From contig JAUFSD010000011.1 in the NCBI GenBank assembly GCA_033030425.1, positions 744,001 to 808,000 on the forward strand: a stretch of 64,000 bases of DNA. Direction: 5' to 3'. This document shows, in pieces, positions 1-11,200 of the stretch (its first letter is position 1; every line of letters starts with the position of its first letter). A model generated the notes under the pieces. The model did no database searches. It had not been told where the DNA came from and saw only the letters and a program-made list of their open reading frames with translations. A program made the position numbers and the translations under genes. Source of the DNA: Verpa conica. Taxonomy: Eukaryota > Ascomycota > Pezizomycetes > Pezizales > Morchellaceae.

Positions 1-2052
1 TTTCAAGATCGATACGAAGCCCACCGTGACCGCAAAAGGTCAGAGAAAGAGGCAGAACTTGTGAGGGTCCGGAAGATACCGGAAGAAGTTCATGAGAAAC
101 ACCACGGATTTACGGAAGCGGTAAAATGTAAAATAATGGTGGCAAAAGAGGAGCTTCAATCGTACCAATCTACTAGGTGCGAGGAGAGGGGAGATACTAA
201 AGAGAGAGCTGGAGCTCGAATTTTTAACGCTGTGAGGGCAGCGAAGGCACGCCTCGAAGATAGGGAGGCCGAAAGAGAGGACAAAAGACAAGGTATAAGG
301 CCGAAACCAGGCACACACCAGCGCATAGAATGTCCTAGAGAGCAACTCCAGTTCCTAGAAATGCCTCACCGAGTTCCAATATTCTCTTCTCCGTCTTACA
401 ATCAAAGAAATTCATCTTCTAGTCCACCACTAGACCAACAAAATACGCCCTATTTTGAAGCCGATGATCTCCAATCCCCAAAAGCTGCAGAAAGCCCACG
501 CTTTTATAAAACACTCTCTCCGCCTATAGAAAGAAATAGAACCTACCAGCAGGTTTTCCCAGTAAGGCCATCACCTCCGTATCGCCCTACCCTTTCGCCT
601 GTCTACTCAAAATCTCCAATCCCTACAAACTCCTTAAGTCAGGTTACTTCAATCTCACAAAATCCACCGAAAGCTTTTTTAAATGATCCCAGTTCCTTCC
701 CTATAGATATACAGGTTGAGATAGTTCCAGCTCCAGTTTCTCTTAACCTGTCACAATCTGCCTCTAAGTCTCCACCCCCTGTGAGAATAGAACATAGACA
801 CGAAGAAACGTCAAGAACGTCACCGCCATCTTCCATTTCTACAGTAACACGAGAACGAACTGTCCAGTCTACAAACAGAACCCTCAGTTTGAAAAATAAA
901 GGATCACATAGACACCCTCGGCAATCACTAACGACAGAAGATGAAATACCACCGTTAAAACTTCCTTCGCCTGAAGTTAGACCTGTAAGCCTAAAGGAGG
1001 TCCCTTTCCATAAAATAGCTGATCCAAAACGTACTTCATTCAATACCCAGGCAGTATTTCAGTCACAGAATCCTGAAGCTGAGCTTCAGCAACCTGCAGA
1101 TCCGAAAGACAGTCATGAAGCCATCCACAAAGATATAGATTTTGTAAAGACTCCGACTTCCTCGACACTTGAGTTCTGGGCTGTTGCAGATGCATCTCTC
1201 GTTCCTTCTGAATCTGCTTCTGCACAGCCAGCTAATAGGAGAGGAGAACCGCCTCCAGATATCTGGAAAGATGCCGATAGAACTTTGGACCTTCGGAAAG
1301 CTGGGCCTACAATGGAAGAGTGGGTTGCTGGTTTACCAGGTTTAGGGCTTCGACTTGGACCATGGGCTGAGGATTCGAATCTAGACCCGGGAATCCTTGA
1401 AGATCTCCGGACAAAAAGTCCAGAGTCCTCTACGATATGTGGAGATGAAATCTTGAGGGCTGAGCTTGTTAATAAGCTGAAAGAAATGGATAATAAGGCA
1501 CTTAAACAGGCTGAAGAACTCATACCGGAGGACGAAGTAGAACTAACACCTGAAGAAGTGAAGACCTTAGAGCTTCTAGAATATGATTTAGTCCCGGGAA
1601 ATGCCCCACCTACTGTCATCGATCCCTCTTTGCTCCACCCAGACTATATTCCTAGCCCGTCGCCGTCAATGACTTCAGTGCTAGTCCCTTTCGAAACCCG
1701 TCGATTATCAATTGTACAACAGTCCGATGAGGGGGGGATCCACTCACTTACTAGAGCTCACCTCCCTCGAGCAGCTGCGGAAGAAATGTATGGTTTGATA
1801 GATTCCCCATCCCGACAACTAGAACGACCTTCCGATTTAGCCAGGGATATCACGTCCCGCCTCGATGCACTAGAGAAGTATTGGGATAAACAGGGTATCG
1901 TCGTAGGAACCATATTGAGGAGGATGCTTTGGATCGTAGATACAATGATTATCAAGGAGAGAGAAGATGCCCAGAGACTGGTTAGAAGAAAGGAAATGGG
2001 ATGGACGGAAGATGGGCACGGGAGTGAAGATGCTGGTGGTGGCAAAGCATAG
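1..2052 (+). CDS. Unrecognised Pro/Ser-rich protein, 5' end outside the window
   Basis: The frame is open from the first base to a TAG at 2050-2052, giving 683 codons with no start needed, so the N-terminus lies upstream. The first 110 or so residues are highly charged and probably helical (many E, K and R). A long middle part (about residues 120-420) is low-complexity and rich in Pro, Ser and Thr, with many SPP- and SP-type motifs. The last 250 residues are more ordered: an acidic stretch around EDEVELTPEEVKTLELLEYD and a C-terminal helix with a short hydrophobic segment (GTILRRMLWIVDTMI) between charged ends. I do not recognise a family. An open frame this long in AT-rich surroundings argues for a real gene. 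It could be a host gene or the gag-like part of an old element; I see no zinc knuckle or polymerase motif. It is followed by about 6 kb without genes. Confidence 0.6.
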   Translation, partial: FQDRYEAHRDRKRSEKEAELVRVRKIPEEVHEKHHGFTEAVKCKIMVAKEELQSYQSTRCEERGDTKERAGARIFNAVRAAKARLEDREAEREDKRQGIRPKPGTHQRIECPREQLQFLEMPHRVPIFSSPSYNQRNSSSSPPLDQQNTPYFEADDLQSPKAAESPRFYKTLSPPIERNRTYQQVFPVRPSPPYRPTLSPVYSKSPIPTNSLSQVTSISQNPPKAFLNDPSSFPIDIQVEIVPAPVSLNLSQSASKSPPPVRIEHRHEETSRTSPPSSISTVTRERTVQSTNRTLSLKNKGSHRHPRQSLTTEDEIPPLKLPSPEVRPVSLKEVPFHKIADPKRTSFNTQAVFQSQNPEAELQQPADPKDSHEAIHKDIDFVKTPTSSTLEFWAVADASLVPSESASAQPANRRGEPPPDIWKDADRTLDLRKAGPTMEEWVAGLPGLGLRLGPWAEDSNLDPGILEDLRTKSPESSTICGDEILRAELVNKLKEMDNKALKQAEELIPEDEVELTPEEVKTLELLEYDLVPGNAPPTVIDPSLLHPDYIPSPSPSMTSVLVPFETRRLSIVQQSDEGGIHSLTRAHLPRAAAEEMYGLIDSPSRQLERPSDLARDITSRLDALEKYWDKQGIVVGTILRRMLWIVDTMIIKEREDAQRLVRRKEMGWTEDGHGSEDAGGGKA

Positions 2053-2156
2053 GAGAGTAAATGAGTTGTGATCACGAAAAAGCAGCAATCGTTACCTTTC
2101 TTTCCGGGTTAATCAAGTACTCGCTTACCTCCCAAGAGCGGTGTTTTATAGAAGAG

Positions 2157-2536
2157 CAAATGTGTCATAATTCAATTTCCCACTGGTGGTAAAATCATAG
2201 ACCAACATGCTGGAATACAGTATCAAACCAGACCACCTGTCTGGAATACTATGATGGTCCACAATAGCCCACTGCTGTGCTAACACAAATATCTCACACA
2301 TAACTATCCCCTTAGTCCTGATCTAGGCCTTACCTTTCCCTTTAGAGGCAATATCCAAGGATACAGCTTCAAGTGGTGCTCCATGTATTTCGATTGGTAA
2401 ATTTGCATGTCTTACTTAATCTTTTAATTGTGGACCATCATAGAATTCCACAAAGGTAGTCCGGTTTTATACTGTATTCCGGCATGCTGGTCCATGATTT
2501 TACCACTGGTAGGGAAATTAATTTTTGACAAATTTG
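2157..2536. mobile_element. MITE with about 105-bp terminal inverted repeats
   Basis: Bases 2157-2265 and 2427-2536 are near-complementary over about 105 bp with scattered mismatches and small gaps. Both arms contain a core reading GGTAAAATCAT and end inward with ATGATGGTCCACAAT. The 160-bp centre has no open frame. Long inverted arms, small size and no coding capacity fit a foldback-type MITE. The outer ends read CAAATKTGTCA. I could not find a convincing target-site duplication, so the superfamily is not assigned. Confidence 0.8.
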
Positions 2537-3195
2537 ACGCCCCATAATACAGGTTAGATATTTCGCCACTTTTCATTTCAACCTCTCAGCACGATTATGA
2601 AACGAGACCTATGCCATTCTCAAACGCCGCAACTAAGTCCCACAAGAAACCCATTGAGTCTTTAACCTTGAAATATTGCTATTTGATAACTAAATACTAG
2701 TAAGTACTGAGTCGCCACAGCCATTATCTGACCGGTCGCCCGTAGGTGCTTAAACCAAAAATATAGAGGACTCATAGAAATCTCGCGGAGAAGATAATCC
2801 CGCAATTCTATGTATCTCTATAAAACGGCCCTAGATCTAGAGAATACCGTTACAATCATTCTGACTACTAGGTATTTCTAGATATCCTCATACATCTACG
2901 GATATGTATCCAGTACATTTAACAAGGTGTCCCTATCAATACGCAGGGGTTACCAGCTGTTTGTGACTCTAGCGCCTATGCACTCAGGAGTTTTCTTTCA
3001 GAGCCCCACGACTTTTTCCCACCATTAGGCTATTGGGGGGAAATTATTTACTTAAGTTCAATAAAATCAAGGTGACCTATAGTTAAAGCATCAAATACGT
3101 AGCTTGCCAGATGACAGTACCGAAGGCGGAATAGCTACCGTAGTAGCGCTCGGCTAGATGCTTTAGTTATGGTAAGTTGTCAGGCTTCTAGAACG

Positions 3196-3240
3196 AGCGA
3201 AAGAGACTAGATTAAGCATCCCCAACAAAACTCTTTCGCT
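3196..3240. repeat. 10-bp perfect inverted repeat, possible hairpin
   Basis: AGCGAAAGAG at 3196-3205 is exactly complementary to CTCTTTCGCT at 3231-3240, with a 25-nt spacer. It sits in non-coding DNA. It may be part of a decayed element; no function is evident. Confidence 0.45.
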
Positions 3241-4094
3241 GCTGGTCTGTGTTGGACTAGGCGCAAATGCAGTTGGTTCATGTTACATAATAGCGTGCCT
3301 ACTATTTACTATTTCGCTATGCTAAATATAAAGTGATTTTGCAAAACACCAATAGGATTAGAGTCTTGATTAGATTTATTATGCTAACAATTCTTATGGC
3401 TGTAACTAAAAGCCCTCCGTTAGAGTTAACTATCGTACGGTTAATTTCAAGCCTGGTTGTGGGCACTCCGAAGAAGCCATAAATCAGCGCCTAGTATCCT
3501 ATATTACATCTCTATATTTATATCTAAAATTAACCATACCTTTGTAAGCGACTTTAAGTTTATATATGATACCCAATGTAGTCCCTGCAACCAGCACCAT
3601 TCCCTGATAGTTACGAAACCTTTGGTCTGATTTTATGATATAAGCAGGTTTATATACCCTAATAGAGTACGTAAGTACTATCTGATATGTCTACTCCCCA
3701 CCCCCCGGGCCCATTAAACTACATGTGATAGTCTGAAAGATACCGCTAATAAATACTCGAAAGGCACCTAGTTATCAAAACATAAATTACTTATAGAATA
3801 CTAAGCCCATAGCCTTTCAAAATTTAATCTATTCGTTATACAGTTTCTAGGATTCAATATGGCTTAACCACACGTACACGTCTCCGCATTACGTAACATG
3901 TTCATTTACTTAAACTTGAATAACTACGGATTATAGGTATATTCTACTACCTGTAGAACTATATACTACCCTTATTAATAGAAGTACTTTACCCACAAGA
4001 TTATTTACAGACTTTAACACCGCATGATAATATTTACTTAGAGCTTTAGCTACCTAGAATCTTAATTAGAGGCTTATTATACGAGGCCTAGGGT

Positions 4095-4174
4095 CTTAAA
4101 AATTGCTATATGTATAATATCGGTTAGTTTCTTTAGCTTTACTATTAATGCAATGATAATAAGCAATTTTTAAG
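4095..4174. repeat. 13-bp perfect inverted repeat around a 54-bp spacer
   Basis: CTTAAAAATTGCT at 4095-4107 is exactly complementary to AGCAATTTTTAAG at 4162-4174. The length would suit the ends of a tiny or internally deleted MITE, but no target duplication is clear. Confidence 0.45.
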
Positions 4175-7100
4175 TAGTGTTGGCAACCATTCGGAGCCCT
4201 ATAGCTCCCCTAGGACTGGACAGACTGCGATTTGTGACCTGTTCGGGGCTAAAATTCCTCTGGACAATGGGGGCTTATAGGCCCGACAGGTCTCTGCCAA
4301 GGAATACTTTACCATTGCTCAGGAAGTCACACAATACAATATCGATTATAGCTCCACAGATAAACACCTAAATCAAGCTCTTGACTAGTTGAGATATTAG
4401 TATAAACCCTAACACACAAGCCTTTGGTATCCCGTGGGCGACTACAGTCCGTTCAGTCCTTGAGTTCCATGCCCTAGGGAAATTATAACACTCAGATGAG
4501 AAGGGCTATAGAGTGTAGGGCATCCAGTCCTACTATAGGACCAAGGACAGGCGGACTGCCCTGTTGCCTTTATTGTTTCTAAGAACTCCAGACACGAAAA
4601 GACAACCTATAGGTTGTCCCAAGTAGACATAATGAACAGTATACTGTAAAGAAAAAACCACATCTAGTAGCAGAAATATTGCTGTGCTCACGAGATCTTA
4701 TCTCTCAATTAACTAGTCCTGTAATAGCTGGGCCTTACAAGCCACTCAAAAACATTTAGTTAATAAATATTTAATAGAAATTTTTTGCCCAAGTCAGCTA
4801 CAATGTTATAGACTTTACTTTTAGCTCTTCGGGTGAGTTCCCTTAATATGAATGAGGCCTTCTACAGAGGAATTAGATAAGCAGTATAAAGCCTCGGTAC
4901 GTTATACAGCAGATCCAGTAATTATAACCAGTGGGGACCGACTAGATAGCCAGGAATATTAACTCTAAACCAACCACAGAACACTGTTTCTACGTTGGTG
5001 AGCAGACACTCCCTTGTGGCACTCTCTTGAGTACATACTAGCACATCAAACGCAAAATTCTATTTAGATATTAGTACGGCGCCAATCTGAATCCTACCAT
5101 ACTAAGACTTTAGGACTGAGCGCTACTGCATGTGTGAGTGCCACTCTACGTACCGTGAGAAAAGATAAGCGTTTCTTGAAAAACAAAATACCCGTACCAC
5201 ATAAGCGAAAGGCGGGGTCCTCGCAGCCCTTGATACATACCCGCCAGAGTAACACATCCAGAGGATCGATGGTGTGCACAACCCTCCACTAACGCTGTCA
5301 AATCCCAGCTAAAGGCAGAAAGCTACGAGTAAAATGCCCTGAGGCACTTTATGGTGGTTCCAATGCGCCTCTTGTCACAGTACACCCACGCAAACCACTC
5401 CTCTCACGTTTCACAGGCAGTACGTATACCCCCTTAACATATATGTACCCGATCCTTCAAAGAGGAGCGAAGACTCGACTCAAAGGGATTGAAAGTACAG
5501 AATACCGTGACTTATGGTCGCTACTCTTGAGGAAAGCCCTAACCTCAAGTAACTCAGCCAACAACCCGGGCGCACAATCAAGAGCCAATCTCGAGCAACT
5601 GCATGCAAGGAAAAATAGTGATTGTGTAACCAAACTTCGAGCCGCCTAAGCAGAGTCCAGACCTCCAGGGGCGGGGAGGGAAACGACATATCAAATTCCA
5701 GTATCAATGATGATTAGATTTTTACCTAGTACCTCCGGCGTATAGGTCTACTATGGCTACAATTATACTAAGTAAGCACTGAAAGTTGAAATCTAGTAGT
5801 TACAAGTCTTCCACCATCTGCCCCACCCCCCAGCCTATCCGGAAGCTATAGCTCCTCCTCCAACCTATAGCGAATTAGGTATCTAGTCTCATTAGGAACA
5901 TTCACTAACGATCACTCGGTTGGGCGAGATTTCATGTAGGGCGCTGACATGACATGCGGTTCGCTGGACCTACATATTACAGTCGCGGTAGCGCCTAAAA
6001 TATGTATCAATAACGTGGATTAAGGGAGCAAAACACCATACGCAATCCGCGTGACGAGCTCCGGTGGCAATGAGGATAATAGTTATTTTCAGTAGCAAGG
6101 CCTCCATTGGGGAAAGCTCCCAACCAACCAAACTTATACCGTGCGGAAGACAAACCCCACCACATCCAATCGACAACCTTTCACCAACACCTTCCAACAA
6201 CCGCTTCGAAAGTCGGGATCGATATGTTTCGGCGATTGGCGATCTCAGAAAATTTTCGCCGAATTTCCAACCGAGCACCTACAAAGCAATGAGAACAAAG
6301 GGAATGCTGAGAATTCTATGTTTTCCGCGCTGCTGGTGACGACGTTTATCGATAACTAGTTGATATTACTGAACCTTGATGTTTAATAGGTGCCTAAACT
6401 AGCTCATGAGCGGTCTCAATCGCAGCTTAATATGTGAGATATGCACTGTGGGGATTTTTGGGTTTCTATCATTATAAAAGTGCAAGCTCTTGGGCAGTTT
6501 TGTTCTGTTCTCGGGCGCTGAGCCCGTTATAGGCGAGAATTACAATAACAGTGAGCTTGCCAAAGGTAGATGCGGTAAAGGAGAACCCAAGTAAATGCGT
6601 GTGCCCTAGATCCAGTGCGATTTACCGGGCCGAATGTATACCAGGGCCCGGTATCATATTCCTATCTCCGCCACTTCATCTTTGGAGCTCTTCCTAAATA
6701 GTTGAGACGGATATGAAGAGGGATCAGTGGGTACAGGTTCTTGGCACTCTCAGATAACTATCACCCTCGCCTACCTATTCTGAAGCCCATACCGTCCGAA
6801 GCGGCTTGGCGAGGCTGATCAATGGCTGATGAGTTACTCACAGGAGGGTCAAAGGGGGGCACGAAAAACTTCCCCGCATTGCAGGGCGTCACGGGGCTAG
6901 GCATAACCCTACTCTTAACATGCGACTTGAAACATATTCTAATGTGATATCGGGGGCTTCTTACCGACGGGAAAAAGTAAAATAATATCTACTGATATGG
7001 TACTAAATGCATTTTCTACTGTAGGAGGCTAGAAAGAGATGAAGACGGAGTTTATTGAATTGTGGGTTACGAATAGAGGCACTGAAAAATCAGATAGATG

Positions 7101-7240
7101 TTTATCATAAACGCGCGACAGGGTTGCGTGGTTAGGTTCGCTTTGATCACTTTTTTTTGTCGTTTTACTGACACACGCTAATGCCCCTGATCCGCGCTTT
7201 CTTGTCATTTGCGAACGCCACTGGCCACGAGGGAAAAAGC

Positions 7241-8292
7241 AAGCAACTAGGACGCAATGCAGCGAGGCTGAGAGATGGGTGTGATGGGATGTGATGGGAA
7301 GCGTTGTTTGGGGGATTGGCCGAGGAGAGGGAATGAGTGGATGATAGGAAGACAGCTCATCAAGCGTCGTGCATTCTTGCTGTGCCTTGTATTTCTAAGT
7401 GAAGAAGAGGATGATGGGGTAAACCACCTGTTGAGGACATCATCTCTCTTTATTCCTCTTTTCGCTTCGTGGGATTGTTGTACCTGCATATCCTTCTGCA
7501 GAATCCTTTCGAATTTATCCCTCGAAGAACCCCTCAACTCAATTATACCGTGGATAACGTGCTAGTGCTGCTGGGTAAACTGCACGTCTTAACTCTATCA
7601 GGTGGGTTTGAACGATAAACCGCCAAGATCGGGAGAGCCGTTTGGCATCAACCTCTCAAGGACAATCGTAACCACTGTTTTTGGGGGTTATTCTATATTC
7701 ACTCTGAGTACACGGCTGACTTGAAGTTGACGCTGTATCTTGTGATTTTGTTTAGTCCCTGTGCTATTTTATTTTTTTCACTGCTAGCTGGGGATTGAGA
7801 GAAAGAGAGGAAGTGAAAAGAGACCAACAAGTGAAACGGACGTCTTTGTGCTGCATTTGACATCGGCTCGCGAAACACAAACTCTCATCAAACCTGGCGA
7901 GCTCTAACGATAATCATATCAGGCGGAAGTACTCACGCACAGAGGCATCTCTTCATCCGCAGCTACCCTTGCGCCCAGTCTTAGAACTTGGACGTTTGGA
8001 ATAGTTTTATCTGTCTTGTCGTCATTGCCGTTGACTTTTCGTCTGTAGAAACACAGAATTACGAAGGAAACTTTCTAAATAGTCAAATTTAGAGGGTCAG
8101 AAATCTTATTTGCAAGGTCTTTCAGCAGGTGCAATCCCCTCTTCTAAGCTCTGCGGCCATTTTGTGGCGCTCATCTTTACCGGACAAGGAAACCTCCCAG
8201 ATTTTGCTGCTTGCTCCGGGCTCACTCTCCATCATCAACTGCCCCCTTGAAATAAATAGATCAATTTTTTTTAATAAAAATCTATTCCGGAC
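7241..8292 (+). promoter_or_regulatory. Upstream region of the BEM3-like gene
   Basis: About 1 kb between the gene-poor stretch and the ATG at 8293. It holds overlapping 96-codon frames on both strands (7247-7565) that look like chance. No TATA box stands out. An AT-rich stretch lies just before the ATG (about 8245-8280). Presumed promoter and 5' leader. Confidence 0.3.
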
Positions 8293-11200
8293 ATGTCGCA
8301 TCAAACATACACACCAGTACCAACCTCGCCCCAATTCGGAGTCTTCAGTGGCCGGGAGGCTCCAGAGTGCAGTATCCAGGATCGCTTGCGCGTTGGGGAG
8401 CCTAACACAACCCTGAACAATCAGCACGTTGGGGGCAGTGGCACCAAGCAGCATTACTACCATCCCCCTTCCCCTAATGTTCATGCTTTGCAGGTGAATT
8501 CTCAAAGTGAAGCACGGACTGCGTTCAGTCTTCAGGGATTCCAATCCTCGCCTCGACGACCGCTACCATCCCCTCGACCCCAACAATCACCACGATTCCC
8601 ACCACGCGACAAGTTTCGTGAAGAACTCGACCGCGCGAGTAACGGCAATAGTGGCAATAGTGGAGGAAGTGGAAGTGGAAGTGGACTACAGACTTCGTTT
8701 ACGCAACCACCCAAATCACCGTACTACCGCCAACCAGGTACTCCTACAAGTGTTTCTCAGCATCAGCTCGAAAGGCTAGCAGTGGAGGCGTCGAACATTG
8801 CCGGCGTAATATCGGGAACCTATCCCTCAGCTTCGGAATCATCACAGCGTTACGAGACTATTTCTACATCATACCCCTCAGTTCCAAGGTCTTTGTCTGG
8901 TGGATCCGGCAATTTTGAAAGTGGCACAAGTCGAGATAAGCCGCAGATCTTACTTTCAGTTCCCGAGACGTCGAGTAGTACAGTGATAACTTCATCTCCT
9001 TCAATGCCTCCTAGTCAGTTTAACCGGTCGATTCCTCGAACATCGTCAATCGATTCCGCAATCTCCACTGTTTCTAGGCATTCTTCTGATGGTCACAATA
9101 ATCATGGCTCTGGGGGCTCCACGCCTACACCTGCAGATATCCAGACATTAATCCAGGCTGCTGGGTCAGCAGAGGCACTGATAGGGTACATGTTGAAGGA
9201 AAAGGCTTCGGCAGCGACTCAAAATGCACAACTATGGAAGCTGGTGGATAAGCAGAGGGCGATGATTCTCGGTTTAAACAAAGACTTGGAACTGGCGTTG
9301 AAAGACAAGGATAGGTATAGGAAGAAGCTAAAGGAGCAGTTGGGGATTGTGCCTCCAATACCTAATTTGACATCAACGGCAGCAATAATTGCTGCTAGAG
9401 CTGCAAACGAATCATCCGGTGCTGAAGATCATGGGGAATCACCCGTGGAAAGCTACTCACTTACACGCTCAGAGTCTATGCCACTCCCGGAACGTGGACA
9501 AAGTTCTAGCTCTGGCTTGGAAATCTCCCCTCCCCCTTACTCAAATACCTCCCCACGGGCGGAGACTTCAGACAAATCTCCAAAAGAGCAAATCCCTCCT
9601 CCAAATACCCATAATGGGTCATTTACGCCCGAAAGTGTCAAGACACCGGGGAGTCAACATTCTGATTCTAGCTCGAGAAGCTCTCATCTAGAACGTGGAG
9701 ATGGAGGTAATGTGCCGTTATCACCAAGGCGAGAACTATCGCAGGAACCGCACGGGTTGAGGGTATCTTTGGGAACTGATAATGTGCCATCATATACAGA
9801 AAACACATCTTTCAAGTATCCGGCGAGTTCAGCAAAGATCGCATCTCGAGCGCACCACCTAATGAAACTTGGAATCTCAACAAATGTTCCTCCCGCTTCA
9901 GGCCTTGGAAAATCACCATTACGAAAAGCCCCTCCTGCGCCGCTGGCATTACCTCCCCTAAACGAAAATAAGCTTCACACAGACGACGAGGACGACGACG
10001 ACGAGGACGACGACGACGACGACGTGTCAATAGATGAGATACCAGGCTATCAGAAACGGACGGAAGCAGAGCTGGTTGTAACGGAGGAAACTATGGCCAA
10101 AGATGTAATAAACGAGGATAGGGCACCTGGGGATTCTGACTGGCGTAACAGCTGGGAGCATACACCGATAGATAAGAAGGGGCCATCATATTTAACTCTT
10201 CCTCAAAATGAGCCCTTTGTCAAATCAGCCCCCAGCTCTCGGCCTCAGGAAAAGCAAACCATGTCTCTTGCTCCTCCCACGATTTCCAATAGCATGTCAT
10301 TCTCACCCGGCCTTAGCGATAGCTCTACAATCAGACAGCAATTTGCCAGAGCTCCGTTACCTAGCCCTGGGTTGCCAAGCTCCCCTAGGCCAATTGATAG
10401 GCCTATGAATTCACCCAAACCGAAGCAAAGACCAACATCCCCAAAAATTGGACCTTTATCGCCAAAACTTGGTGTCACCCCAGTTCCCTTTCAACCTAGT
10501 ACACCTCGTGGACTCATACCTCAGAGCATTAGTATCCCCTTACGGTCACCCCTCCCTAGGGGGCACGAGAAGAGTGATTCGACCACGAGCCAGCAATCTT
10601 TAGATGATCCTATGGCAAATTTAATAATTTTACCTACAGCAATTCCTTCAATAGATTGTCGTGTTGTTTCATCTCGTATGAAGCCTTCTCGGGCGAGTAT
10701 GCTACCTGGTAGCAAGCCTCGGGTATCAGAAAACGATTCTGTATTCACGCTTGGTGTCTTTGCTCGAGCTACTGGCGGAGAGTTACTAAGAGTTGAAAAG
10801 GATGTGGGTGCACTACCAGCTTTGGATGCTATTCTAAGAAAGTATATTGCCTATAATGTCAAGGTTCCAGATAGGGCCCTTTTCACAGGTCATGCCCCTG
10901 CAAGGATAGATTCTAGGAGAATTGCCGTGGACGAATACTTTGCTGGAGTCTTGGGTGCTACTATGGATGAACGTGCAGCGCTGGCGCTGTGTCAGTTCTT
11001 CTCTACAGATGTGGTGGACCATATTATTAGCAATGATGCTGCCAGCTCCATCAAGGAAGGGAGCAGCATCGCCAGTGGTATCCAGGGTAAACCAGTAAAG
11101 GAGGGATATCTGACTAAGAGGGGAAAGAACTTTGGTGGATGGAAGGCTCGCTACTTCGTTCTGAATGGCCCGGTACTAAAATACTATGAAGCTCCCGGTG

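Larger units (their letters stand above)
2537..7240. other. Gene-poor AT-rich stretch
   Basis: No reading frame of note, and no protein motif could be read on either strand; the few open frames of 60-100 codons are low-complexity and overlap each other. It contains short perfect inverted repeats (listed separately) and many stop codons in all frames, as in decayed repeats. I see no tRNA or coding remnant that can be named. Confidence 0.5.

Noticed and set aside
7247..7565. Two 96-codon frames on opposite strands
   Set aside because: They mirror each other in the BEM3 upstream region and show no family features.
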